This document shows positions 1 through 7,951 of a DNA stretch of 10,404 nucleotides, piece by piece. The stretch lies in assembly GCA_050942555.1 (NCBI GenBank), contig JBMNNN010000061.1, positions 1 through 10,404 on the forward strand. Reading direction: 5' to 3'. Source of the DNA: JAAYXU01 sp050942555. Lineage in GTDB: Bacteria; Bacillota; Clostridia; Christensenellales; UMGS416. The notes beneath the pieces are model-generated. The model did no database searches, was not told where the DNA came from, and was given only the letters and a program-made list of their open reading frames with translations. A program made the translations under genes and the position numbers. Each line of letters begins with the position of its first letter. Position 1 is the stretch's first letter.

Positions 1-3000
1 CGGTTACGGCCGCGCTCTATGCCCTGTCGGGGGCTCCGCTTTGGGGTCTTGCGTTTTTCGCGCTGTGGTTTGCCGCCCCGGTCGTGGCCTGGCAGTCGGG
101 ACGCGAGCAGGAGGAGGAGCGCCCGCGGCTTTCCTCCGAGGACGAGTTCGCGCTCCGGCGGATACTGGTCGCCACCTGGCGCTATTTCCGCATGTTTACC
201 CGGAAGAGCACGTGCTTCCTGCCCCCCGACAACAACCAGGAACATCCGCCCAACGGTCTGGCGATGCGCACATCGCCCACCAACATCGGCATTGCGGCGC
301 TGGCCGAGATGATGGCGGTCACGCTGGGATACCAGTCGGTCGAGGATACGCTTTTCCGGCTGGAAGGTATGATGACCACGCTCGAGGGCCTGGAAAAATG
401 GGAAGGGCACCTTTTAAACTGGTACGATATCCGGGAAGCGCGGCCGCTGCATCCCTATTATGTATCGGCTGTGGACAGCGGTAATCTGGCTTGCTATCTG
501 ATCCTTGCAGGACAGATGCTCGACGAGCTGCTGGACCGGCCCCGCCTGGACCGGGAGACGCTTTCGGGCTATCTGGACTCGGCGGCGGCGTGCCTGTGCC
601 GCGACCAGCAGTGGCACCGGCAGACGATGGAGTCCCTTGCAGAGGCGCTGGTCGATCCTGAGGGCGATCCCGGAGCGGTCATCGGAGAATTCCTGCCCGA
701 CGAAGTAGCGGACACCGACGCGATGGGCCGCGCGCTCATTGAGCAGGGCCGGGAGCTGCAGGCGCTCATGAGGCTGGCGCGCGCTTACGGGATAAAGACC
801 GACGCGCTGACGCTGCGCCGCGCGGCAGAGCTCCCTGACAGGCCCGAGGTGCGCGGAGACGACGCGGTCCGGGCGATACTGCGGCAGTGCCGCGGATGGT
901 GCGTGCGTGCCGCGACGCTCCGAAGCCGCATGAAGGTGCTGACTGGGGGCATGAACTTCGCTGTGCTCTATAACCGGGAAAAGAAGCTTTTCCATATCGG
1001 GTACGACATCGACCGGGATCAGTTCAGCAATTCGTTCTATGACCTGCTGGCTTCCGAAGCGCGGCAGACCAGCCTTTTTACGATCGCGTCGGGGCAGGTT
1101 TCGGCCCGGCACTGGTTCCGGATGGGCAGACCGGCGGCGGCCGACCGGAATAGTGCGATACTCAAGTCATGGGGCGGCACGATGTTCGAGTATCTGTTGC
1201 CCGATCAGATATTCCGCCACGAGCGCGGAACGCTGCTGGGCGAGTCCATCATCAATGCGGTGCGCATACAGCGGGAGTACTGCAGGGCGCGCGGCGTGCC
1301 GTGGGGTATCTCTGAATCGGGATATTACGAGCTCGACCAGTCGATGAACTACCAGTACCGCTCCTTCGGCGTCCCGGGTATCGGCATGAAGAGCGGGCTG
1401 GGCCGGGATCTGGTCGTATCGCCCTACTCCACGGCAATGACGTTCCATATCGATGCGTTGGCGGCATGGGAAAATATCCGCTCCATCATCGATCAGGGCG
1501 GATTGGGCTACTTTGGCCTCTATGAGGCGATCGACTATACATCGGGGAGTTCGGGCAAGCCCGGAAAGGGCCGCGTCGTCAGAAGCTATATGGTGCACCA
1601 CCAGGGCATGGCGATGATGGGGATATATAACTACCTGACCCGTGAGCGCCTCAAAAAAAGCATGTACGCGATACCGCAAATAAGCGCGCTTTCCATCCTG
1701 CTCAGCGAGCGGATGCTGACCGCCGGCAAGCCGCTCGACCAGGAAAAGCCCGCAGGCGGGTACCGGAATCTGTCCGCTGCCTGCTACCGGGAGGAGTGTC
1801 CCACCGACCGGGGCTCTATCGCCAACTCGATCAACGTGCTGTCCAACGGAAACTACAACGTCATCATCGGAGCCGACGGCACCGGGCAGAGCCGCTGCGG
1901 CGGCGTCGCCGTGAACCGCTGGCGGAGCGATACCGAGATCGAGTACGGGATATTCCTGTTCGTGCAGGGGCACGACGGCTCGCATCCGCCCCACAGCGTC
2001 ACGCTGCGTCCCTTCCTCAGAGAGCCCGATGCATACCATGTCGTCCACGAATGCGGGCAGACGGTCTTTACGCGCCGGGACGGCTGTCTGGGGACGCGCC
2101 TGGCGGTATTTGTGCAGGGCAACCGGAACGCGGAGGTGCGCCACCTGCGCCTTGAGAACCACAGCGACGCGGAAATGCTGCTGGACGTGACCGCCTATAC
2201 CGAAATCGTCCTTAATACCCAGCAAGCCGATATCGCGCATCCTCCGTTTCAGAATCTTTTCATCGAAACCCGCTGGGATGACGAGAAGAAGATGCTGATC
2301 GCGGTCAGACGGAAACGATTAGACCAGGACCGCAGGTACTATATGGCCGCCCGGTTCGTACAGGAGGCCGATCCCGACGCGCCCGTCAGCATCGAAACCA
2401 TCCGCAACGCGGCAATCGGAAGGGGGCACTCGCTGAAGAATCCCCATTTCCTCACCGAGCCATGGGAAGACGGAAACATCGAGATACCGGTGGATCCGGT
2501 GCTGTGCATGAAGACCCCGGTCTGTATCAGGGCGGGCGATACGGTCGATATAGCCCTGCTCATAGGGTTTGGCGAGGAGGAGCGCGACGCGGTCGCGGCT
2601 ATCGCAGAGCCCGGCAGCCACGACAGTCTCGAGGAAGCGCTGGAGCTCTCCTGCTGCCAGGAGCGGGCGCTCGTACGCTATCTGGGCGTATCGGCCAACC
2701 AGATACGGTTCTTTAACCGGCTGCTGCCGTCGCTCATACTGAACGGCCCTCCCCATCCCGGACGGCTGGAGGCCATACGGAAAAACCGTCTGGGGCAATC
2801 GGGTCTGTGGGGGATGGGCCTGTCGGGCGATTTGCCCATCGTCGGCGTGGAGGTTACCGACAGCGCGTACCTGCGGAGCGTTTTCCATCTGGTGCTCGCC
2901 CATGCCTACTGGCGCAGGAAACAGATATCCTACGATCTGATCATACTCAACCGGGACGCGAGCGATTACAGGCAGGCGCTGCAGGACGCGATCATGGGCA

Positions 3001-5645
3001 TGATTCTCTCGAGCGTCGAGCGCGACCTTGTGGGCAAGAGCGGCGGGATATTCATACTCAAGGAGGAACAGCTCTCAGCCGAGCAGAAGCTGCTGCTGCG
3101 GGCGGTGTCGGTGAGCTGGTTCGACGCGGAAAAGCCGCTTACCGGGCAGCTGCCACAGGCGGCTCCGCCGCCCCCGGACGCCGGGATGATACCCGTTCGT
3201 CAGTCGCTGCGCGACCTTACGGACGTGACCATGCGGCCCATCGAGACGGTATTCGACAACGAGTACGGCGGGTTCGACGCGCACAGCAGAGAGTATGTCA
3301 TTCATTGCAGCATCAACACGCCGATGCCCTGGTGCATGATACTGGCCAACCGGGAGTTCGGCACGATCGTAAGCGCCGGCGGGGCGGCCTTTACATGGCT
3401 GTACAACAGCCGGGAGAATAAGCTGACGCCGTGGAACGGCGACCCGGTCTCCAATCCGCCGGGGCAGGACATACTGGTGCGGGATGAGGAAACCAGCGCG
3501 GTATGGAGGATCTCGGAGGGCGACGGTAGGCCCGGCCACAGGCGGACGCGGTATGGGATGGGCTATGCGCTGTTCGAGTCGGTCAATCAGGGATTCTACC
3601 AGCAGCAGCGGATCATCGTGCCGCCCGATGATACCGTGATGATCCGGGAAGTCTCGCTGCACAATCAGACGGGAATGCGACGCAAGATCAGCGTCACCGT
3701 GTGGACGGATTTCGTGCTGGGAGTGCACAGGAGCCATACTGCCCCCCATATACTGGTCGAGCCCGACGCCGCAGGCGACGCGGTCTATGCGCGAAATGGC
3801 TACCGGGACGAATTCGCCGATACGGTCGCATTCATCGCCGTGCCCGGGATCGCGTGCCAGTACACCTCGATGCGGAACCTTTTTCATACCGGATACGAGC
3901 CGGCAACGCGGTCTCCGGCCATGAGGCGGCGAAATCTGGGCAACAAGGCCGGGGCCGGGGGCGGGCTGGGCGCGCTGCGGTTCTTCGCGGAGCTGGGCCC
4001 CGGCGAGGAAAAATGCTGGACGGTGCTGCTGGGGGGCGCCCAGGGGGCGCCTGCCTGCCGGCAGATCATAGACCGCTACCGCGAGCGCGGCGCGGTCGAG
4101 CTGGCACAGGCGCGCACCCAGGCATTCTGGGACGACATACTCGAGCGGGTCACCGTGAACACGCCCGATCAGGGCATCAACCTCATGATGAACGGCTGGC
4201 TGCTCTACCAGGCCATCGCGGCCCGGTTCATGGCCCGCGCCGGGTTCTATCAGACCGGCGGCGCGATCGGTTTCCGCGACCAGCTTCAGGACTGCCTGGC
4301 GATCGTCTGGACGCGGCCTGAATGGGTACGGGAACACATACTGCTGTGCGCTGCGCACCAGTTCCAGTCGGGCGACGTGCAGCACTGGTGGCACCCGCCG
4401 CTGCGCGGCGTGAAGACGCGCATATCCGACAACATGCTGTTCCTGCCCTATGTGGTATCCGAGTACGTGCTGCGGCTCGACGACTGGGAGCTGCTGAAGG
4501 AGCAGGTCCCCTATCTCGAGGACGTCGAGATCCCCGAGGGCAAGGAAGATTTCTACGGGGTCGCCACGGTATCGGGCGAGTCGGGCACGCTGCTGGATCA
4601 CTGCCTGCGCGCGGTGCGCCGCGCCTGCCGCTTTGGCAGGCACGGTCTGCCCCTGATGGGCGCCGGCGACTGGAATGACGCGATGAGCAGCATCGGAGAC
4701 AAAGGCCGGGGAGAAAGCGTTTGGCTCGGGTTTTTCCTCTACGATGTGCTGCGCCGTATGTCCTACCTGTGCGAACGGATGGATGACAGGCAGACTGCGC
4801 AGGAGCTGGACGAGACCGCGCGGCTGCTCCGCCAGGCGCTCAACGACGCGGGCTGGGACGGGCAGTGGTACCGGCGGGCGTATGACGATGACGGAAACCC
4901 GGTGGGCTCGTGCGTCAACAACGACTGCCGGATCGACTGCATTTCCCAGGCGTGGGCGGCCATCAGCGGGGCGGGCGATCCCGATAAGATCGAGATGGGC
5001 CTGCGCGCGATGGAGGAACAGCTCTGGTGCGAGGAGGGGCAGCTTCTCAGGCTCCTTGCGCCGCCTTTACGCGATGACGAGTCGGAGCTGGGATATATCA
5101 AGGGATATGTTCCGGGCGTGCGGGAAAACGGCGGGCAGTATACGCACGGCGCTGTCTGGGCGGTTTGGGCCTATGTATGCGTCAACCGCGGAGACAAGGC
5201 CGTGGAGCTCATGCGGCGGCTGATGCCCTACTGGCACGCAAAAACGGCCGAGGAGGCGCGGCGGTATATGGTGGAGCCCTATGTCTCGGCTGCGGATGTG
5301 TACGCGGTGGCGCCGCATGTGGGCCGGGGCGGCTGGACCTGGTACACGGGCTCGGCGGCTTGGATGTACAAAATCACGCTGGAAAAAATACTGGGGCTGT
5401 CGGTCTACAGGAACCAGCTCTCGATCCAGCCCTGCGTGTCGCCCGACTGGAAGGAGTACGACGTGACCTACCGTTGGGGGAGCGCGACGTATTTCATCCA
5501 TGTCAAGAATCCCTACGGTGTGGGCGGGGGCGTCACGCAGACGCTGCTGGACGGAAAGCCCCTGGAAAAGCCGCTCTTCCCGCTCGTCGACGACGCCTCC
5601 GAGCACCATGTCTATGTGACGCTGGGGGAGGGAGCGGAGGAATAA
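1..5645 (+). CDS. Cyclic beta-1,2-glucan synthase (NdvB/Cgs family), 3' part; 5' end outside window
   Basis: The protein polymerises, cyclises and trims beta-1,2-glucan at the membrane. The reading frame is open from position 3, so the ATG at 84 is internal and the gene begins upstream. The first ~28 codons are a hydrophobic membrane segment (LWGLAFFALWFAAPVVAW). From about 950 to 1650 comes the cyclisation domain (GH189, Pfam glycoamylase-like), with YDLLASEARQTS, WGISES (Glu codon 1314), FGVPGIGMKSGLGRDLVVSPY, GLYEAIDYT (Glu codon 1524) and MVHHQGMAMMG. A first GH94-type sandwich starts near 1836 (LSNGNYNVIIGADGTG). A second runs from about 3318 (TPMPWCMILANREFG). The GH94 alpha-barrel follows, with FRDQLQDC, SGDVQHWWHPP (about 4368) and GDWND (4665-4679), which carries the conserved acidic residues of the fold. 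The GT84 transferase half is not in the window. Family assignment is firm. Which Glu residues are catalytic, and the exact product, are inferred. No frameshift is visible. Confidence 0.93.
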   Translation, partial: VTAALYALSGAPLWGLAFFALWFAAPVVAWQSGREQEEERPRLSSEDEFALRRILVATWRYFRMFTRKSTCFLPPDNNQEHPPNGLAMRTSPTNIGIAALAEMMAVTLGYQSVEDTLFRLEGMMTTLEGLEKWEGHLLNWYDIREARPLHPYYVSAVDSGNLACYLILAGQMLDELLDRPRLDRETLSGYLDSAAACLCRDQQWHRQTMESLAEALVDPEGDPGAVIGEFLPDEVADTDAMGRALIEQGRELQALMRLARAYGIKTDALTLRRAAELPDRPEVRGDDAVRAILRQCRGWCVRAATLRSRMKVLTGGMNFAVLYNREKKLFHIGYDIDRDQFSNSFYDLLASEARQTSLFTIASGQVSARHWFRMGRPAAADRNSAILKSWGGTMFEYLLPDQIFRHERGTLLGESIINAVRIQREYCRARGVPWGISESGYYELDQSMNYQYRSFGVPGIGMKSGLGRDLVVSPYSTAMTFHIDALAAWENIRSIIDQGGLGYFGLYEAIDYTSGSSGKPGKGRVVRSYMVHHQGMAMMGIYNYLTRERLKKSMYAIPQISALSILLSERMLTAGKPLDQEKPAGGYRNLSAACYREECPTDRGSIANSINVLSNGNYNVIIGADGTGQSRCGGVAVNRWRSDTEIEYGIFLFVQGHDGSHPPHSVTLRPFLREPDAYHVVHECGQTVFTRRDGCLGTRLAVFVQGNRNAEVRHLRLENHSDAEMLLDVTAYTEIVLNTQQADIAHPPFQNLFIETRWDDEKKMLIAVRRKRLDQDRRYYMAARFVQEADPDAPVSIETIRNAAIGRGHSLKNPHFLTEPWEDGNIEIPVDPVLCMKTPVCIRAGDTVDIALLIGFGEEERDAVAAIAEPGSHDSLEEALELSCCQERALVRYLGVSANQIRFFNRLLPSLILNGPPHPGRLEAIRKNRLGQSGLWGMGLSGDLPIVGVEVTDSAYLRSVFHLVLAHAYWRRKQISYDLIILNRDASDYRQALQDAIMGMILSSVERDLVGKSGGIFILKEEQLSAEQKLLLRAVSVSWFDAEKPLTGQLPQAAPPPPDAGMIPVRQSLRDLTDVTMRPIETVFDNEYGGFDAHSREYVIHCSINTPMPWCMILANREFGTIVSAGGAAFTWLYNSRENKLTPWNGDPVSNPPGQDILVRDEETSAVWRISEGDGRPGHRRTRYGMGYALFESVNQGFYQQQRIIVPPDDTVMIREVSLHNQTGMRRKISVTVWTDFVLGVHRSHTAPHILVEPDAAGDAVYARNGYRDEFADTVAFIAVPGIACQYTSMRNLFHTGYEPATRSPAMRRRNLGNKAGAGGGLGALRFFAELGPGEEKCWTVLLGGAQGAPACRQIIDRYRERGAVELAQARTQAFWDDILERVTVNTPDQGINLMMNGWLLYQAIAARFMARAGFYQTGGAIGFRDQLQDCLAIVWTRPEWVREHILLCAAHQFQSGDVQHWWHPPLRGVKTRISDNMLFLPYVVSEYVLRLDDWELLKEQVPYLEDVEIPEGKEDFYGVATVSGESGTLLDHCLRAVRRACRFGRHGLPLMGAGDWNDAMSSIGDKGRGESVWLGFFLYDVLRRMSYLCERMDDRQTAQELDETARLLRQALNDAGWDGQWYRRAYDDDGNPVGSCVNNDCRIDCISQAWAAISGAGDPDKIEMGLRAMEEQLWCEEGQLLRLLAPPLRDDESELGYIKGYVPGVRENGGQYTHGAVWAVWAYVCVNRGDKAVELMRRLMPYWHAKTAEEARRYMVEPYVSAADVYAVAPHVGRGGWTWYTGSAAWMYKITLEKILGLSVYRNQLSIQPCVSPDWKEYDVTYRWGSATYFIHVKNPYGVGGGVTQTLLDGKPLEKPLFPLVDDASEHHVYVTLGEGAEE

Positions 5646-5652
5646 ATGGTAG

Positions 5653-5673
5653 GGCGCGGGCTTTGCTCGCGCC
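5653..5673 (+). terminator. Strong GC hairpin just after the glucan synthase stop; possible terminator or repeat copy
   Basis: A nine-pair stem (one G-U) closes on a TTT loop, seven bases after the TAA. The arms are GGCGCGGGC and GCTCGCGCC. The 20 bases that follow are fairly T-rich (GCGTTCCTGTTTGTCTTGCT) but lack a clean T run, so termination is plausible and not assured. The sequence also resembles the weaker hairpin at 5956-5972, which suggests it is a copy of a dispersed palindromic repeat that may have been recruited as a transcript end. Confidence 0.45.
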
Positions 5674-5725
5674 GCGTTCCTGTTTGTCTTGCTTATTCGG
5701 GTAAAAGAGGTTGTCGCTCCGCTGG

Positions 5726-5757
5726 GGTTACTTTCTGCCTTGATGCAGAAAGGTACC
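5726..5757. repeat. Inverted repeat (CTTTCTGC / GCAGAAAG)
   Basis: An eight-pair perfect stem (5731-5738 with 5745-5752) surrounds the loop CTTGAT. A two-by-two mismatch and three further pairs (GGT 5726-5728 with ACC 5755-5757) extend it. The surrounding text, GGTTACTTTCTGC then GGTACCAAAGAAA, resembles a palindromic motif that I recall as dispersed in many bacterial genomes. That resemblance is from memory and unsearched. A competing six-base pairing exists between CTTGAT (5739-5744) and ATCAAG (5764-5769). Confidence 0.6.
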
Positions 5758-5768
5758 AAAGAAATCAA

Positions 5769-5860
5769 GATGTTTCAAGTCGGCCTCCGGCACTAAAATT
5801 AATCCACTGATTATGAAAAAGAACTACTGCTTTTATTTTAGTGCCGGATCGTGAAACATC
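5769..5860. repeat. 92-nt structured inverted repeat, predicted Y-shaped fold
   Basis: The outer arms GATGTTTCA (5769-5777) and TGAAACATC (5852-5860) are perfectly complementary over nine pairs. After an asymmetric internal loop (9 nt left, 4 nt right) the inner arms CCGGCACTAAAAT (5787-5799) and ATTTTAGTGCCGG (5835-5847) pair perfectly over thirteen. The 35-nt head folds into two more hairpins: TAATC/GATTA (5800-5804 with 5809-5813) and AAAAG/CTTTT (5817-5821 with 5830-5834). Only TGA is unpaired at the junction. No flanking target duplication and no open frame are visible. It could be a MITE-like or REP-like element, or a structured RNA. The pairing is read directly; the role is unknown. 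Confidence 0.75.
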
Positions 5861-5883
5861 GGAGGAACGGTTATTTTGGTTAA

Positions 5884-5903
5884 GGGCGACGCAGGCGTCG
5901 CCC
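5884..5903. repeat. Perfect palindrome GGGCGACG-CAGG-CGTCGCCC
   Basis: Eight perfect GC-rich pairs close on a four-base loop. No T run follows, so it is not a standard terminator. Motifs of the type GGGCGA...TCGCCC with a variable centre are frequent dispersed palindromes in Firmicutes genomes in my recollection; no search was possible here. It lies 23 bases after the larger inverted repeat and inside a non-coding stretch. Confidence 0.65.
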
Positions 5904-5955
5904 CGTAATAGGTCGGGCGGATGCGCCAGAATGAGGTTGAAGATATATTCGTTGC

Positions 5956-5972
5956 GTGGGGCTTGCTCCCGC
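5956..5972. repeat. Imperfect hairpin related to the one at 5653-5673
   Basis: GTGGGG pairs with TCCCGC across the loop CTTGC, with six pairs of which two are G-U. Aligned with the hairpin after the glucan synthase, the two copies share GCG-GGG-CTT-GCTC-CGCCGC with only a few substitutions and small gaps. They therefore look like diverged copies of one element about 300 bp apart in the same orientation. Confidence 0.5.
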
Positions 5973-6012
5973 CGCTTCACAAAGATTTTCCGGAAAACAC
6001 CGCTTTCTTATA

Positions 6013-6041
6013 TTGAGAATCCTGCGCGGTTGTGCAATAAT
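6013..6041 (+). promoter_or_regulatory. Sigma-A-type promoter for the RACo-like gene
   Basis: TTGAGA (6013-6018, five of six consensus) is followed by a 17-base spacer and AATAAT (6036-6041, five of six). TGC stands directly upstream of the -10 as an extended -10 element. Transcription would begin near 6048, giving a leader of about 27 nt that includes the ribosome binding site at 6064-6068. This placement argues against translation from any start upstream of 6075. Confidence 0.7.
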
Positions 6042-6063
6042 TGGACGAATGAACGGAAAACCC

Positions 6064-6068
6064 GGAGG
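6064..6068 (+). promoter_or_regulatory. Ribosome binding site that fixes the RACo-like start
   Basis: GGAGG stands six bases before the ATG at 6075. It favours this ATG over the earlier in-frame GTG at 5841, which lies within the inverted repeat and has no suitably placed Shine-Dalgarno. Confidence 0.75.
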
Positions 6069-6074
6069 ACAGCG

Positions 6075-7904
6075 ATGGACGTTACGGTCACGGTTAGCAC
6101 GATGGACGGCGGCAGCACGCGATTTCGCGCGCAGCAGGGCATCAATATGCTGGATGCGCTTCGGGGACAGGGTATACCGATACCGGCGGCATGCGGCGGC
6201 AGGGGCACGTGCGGCAAATGCCAGATCATCGTGGACAACCCTTCCGCACATCCGCCCACCGAAGCGGAAAAGCGGCTGCTTTCACCCGAGCAGCTGACTG
6301 CGGGGCTGCGGCTGGCCTGCACCCGGGTCCTCACGCAGGACCTCACGTGCCGGCTGCCCGTCGCGCTGCGGGACGCGGCGATCGCGACCGACAGCGCCGC
6401 CGCCTCGGGCGGGCTGGATCCGGTATTCCGCCGCGTGGCGCTGACCATACCGCACGCAGGACTCGACAGCCAGCGCAGCGACGAGGAGCGGTTGCTGGAA
6501 GCGGCAGGCCCTGGCGGCGTATCGCTGTCGGCGCTCCGGGCGCTGCCCGGGGCTGTGCGCGGGCAAGGGGGCACGGTGACGGCGCTGTGCAGGGAGGGCC
6601 TGGCGGTCGATATTTACCCCGGCGCGGGCCCGGGCGCGCCGCTGGGCGCGGCGGTGGACATCGGAACCACAACGCTCGCGGCATATCTAATGGATCTGGA
6701 AAGCGGGACGGAGCTTGCCGTCGCGTCGCGGCTCAATCCGCAAAAGGCTTACGGCGACGATGTCATCTCCCGCACCGACTATACGATGCAGCAGCCCGAC
6801 GGGCTGGAGACGCTCCGCCGCCTGATCGTGGACGCGGTGGGCGGTCTGACCCAAGAGCTGTGCGCACAGGCCGGAGTAACGCCCTCCCGCGTCGTGCATA
6901 TGACGATAGCGGGAAATCCGATCATGCTGCATCTCTTTGTGGGCGTATCGCCCGCAGGCATCGCGGAAGCGCCGTTCATACCGGCCTTTACCGGTCGTCA
7001 GGATTTTCGGGCTGCGCAGCTCGGGCTTGCTCTTCATCCCGAGGCGATGGTCACGACGCTGCCCTGCGTGTCGGGCTACGTGGGCGCCGATACGGTGGCG
7101 GTGGCGCTGGCTGTCGGGCTCTCTGACGAGGAGCAGCCTTGCCTTATACTGGATATCGGCACCAACGGAGAGATCATGCTGGGCGACCGGAAAGGCATAC
7201 TGGCGTGTTCCGCCGCCGCAGGACCGGCATTCGAGGGCGCTCATATCCGATACGGCATGGGCGGGGTCGCCGGAGCGATCAGCCGCGTCGAGATGGACGG
7301 CGCGCTGCGCGTGCGCACCATCGCGGACGCGCCCGCCGCGGGTATCTGCGGATCGGCGATCGTCGATGTCACGGCCGGTCTGCTCGCGCACGGCGCGATC
7401 GACGAGACCGGTCGGCTCCAGCCGTCCGGGCCCGGCTGGCTGCGGGAGCGCTTCGTGCGGGAAGAGCAGGGCTGGGCGCTGCGGCTTGCCTCGCCGGACG
7501 AAGGCGCACAGACCGATGTCCTTTTCTGCCAGCGCGATGTGCGCGAGGTGCAGCTCGCCAAGAGCGCGGTTGCAGCGGGCATCGAAACGCTGCTCCGGGA
7601 GCGGGGGATCGGCAAGGACGATGTGCGCGCGGTATATTTGGCGGGAGGTTTTGGCAGCTTCATCGATCCGGCAAACGCCTGCGCGATCGGGCTGCTGCCC
7701 GCGACGCTGCTCGACAGGGTCACGGGCGTAGGGAACGGGGCGGGCGCGGGAGCCCGCATGGCGCTCCTTTCGCGCGCGCAGATGGAGCGCAGCAGCGTGA
7801 TCGCGCGGCGCACGCGCTACATCGAGCTGTCGGCGCGGGCGGATTTCCAGGAGCTGTTCGTGCGCAATATGATGTTCGCCGCGATGGGCCCCGTGCGGCG
7901 CTAG
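6075..7904 (+). CDS. Ferredoxin-ASKHA protein, RACo-like reductive activator (DUF4445 family)
   Basis: The predicted protein has 609 residues. An N-terminal plant-type [2Fe-2S] ferredoxin domain (about 1-95) carries Cys40, Cys46, Cys49 and Cys82 in ACGGRGTCGKC and LACT. A linker and middle region lead to the ASKHA ATPase fold from about residue 190: VDIGTTT (Asp195), LDIGTNGE (Asp360) and a late glycine motif AGGFGSF (from Ala523). In RACo and RamA relatives, ATP-driven reduction of an inactive Co(II) corrinoid restores methyl transfer. No methyltransferase or corrinoid protein gene lies in the window, so the partner is unknown and the precise substrate is inferred only from family. It has its own promoter (6013-6041). 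The protein is cytosolic, with no signal peptide. The domain call is firm and the physiological role uncertain. Confidence 0.9.
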   Translation: MDVTVTVSTMDGGSTRFRAQQGINMLDALRGQGIPIPAACGGRGTCGKCQIIVDNPSAHPPTEAEKRLLSPEQLTAGLRLACTRVLTQDLTCRLPVALRDAAIATDSAAASGGLDPVFRRVALTIPHAGLDSQRSDEERLLEAAGPGGVSLSALRALPGAVRGQGGTVTALCREGLAVDIYPGAGPGAPLGAAVDIGTTTLAAYLMDLESGTELAVASRLNPQKAYGDDVISRTDYTMQQPDGLETLRRLIVDAVGGLTQELCAQAGVTPSRVVHMTIAGNPIMLHLFVGVSPAGIAEAPFIPAFTGRQDFRAAQLGLALHPEAMVTTLPCVSGYVGADTVAVALAVGLSDEEQPCLILDIGTNGEIMLGDRKGILACSAAAGPAFEGAHIRYGMGGVAGAISRVEMDGALRVRTIADAPAAGICGSAIVDVTAGLLAHGAIDETGRLQPSGPGWLRERFVREEQGWALRLASPDEGAQTDVLFCQRDVREVQLAKSAVAAGIETLLRERGIGKDDVRAVYLAGGFGSFIDPANACAIGLLPATLLDRVTGVGNGAGAGARMALLSRAQMERSSVIARRTRYIELSARADFQELFVRNMMFAAMGPVRR

Positions 7905-7951
7905 CGATGAAATGCATTAGGATGCGTAGGTTTTTCGGGCATTTTGTCGGG

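Larger units (their letters stand above)
5646..6074. other. 429-bp non-coding, palindrome-rich intergenic region
   Basis: I find no credible gene between the glucan synthase stop and the RACo-like start. The stretch holds five inverted repeats (5653-5673, 5726-5757, 5769-5860, 5884-5903, 5956-5972) and a promoter at 6013-6041. Its centre (about 5755-5880) is clearly more AT-rich than the flanking genes. An open frame in phase with the downstream gene extends back to a GTG at 5841. It runs through two of the palindromes and begins inside a third, its predicted peptide has no recognisable motif, and the promoter lies downstream of that GTG, so I treat it as non-coding. The look is that of accumulated small dispersed palindromic elements. 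Confidence 0.8.

Noticed and set aside
1167..2240. Antisense open frame of 357 codons opposite the cyclisation and first GH94 domains
   Set aside because: No recognisable domain, no ribosome binding context, and the sense strand is clearly coding.
3075..4643. Long antisense open frame of 522 codons opposite the glucan synthase
   Set aside because: It lies opposite a well-supported GH94 coding sequence. Its product is Arg/His/Pro-rich with no motif, as expected for the complementary strand of GC-rich codons.
5769..5860. Integron attC site
   Set aside because: The arms lack the GTTRRRY/RYYYAAC core sites, and there is no cassette or integrase nearby.
5646..5975. CRISPR array
   Set aside because: The palindromes differ in sequence and spacing, with no regular repeat-spacer pattern.
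5841..6074. In-frame upstream extension of the RACo-like gene from a GTG, adding 78 residues
   Set aside because: It starts within the right arm of the inverted repeat, runs through two palindromes, lacks a usable Shine-Dalgarno and lies mostly upstream of the promoter at 6013-6041. The ferredoxin domain begins normally at the 6075 ATG.
7910..7944. Terminator after the RACo-like gene (AAATGC ... GCATTT)
   Set aside because: The stem is only six AT-rich pairs around a 23-base loop, and the T run (7931-7935) lies inside the loop and not after the stem.
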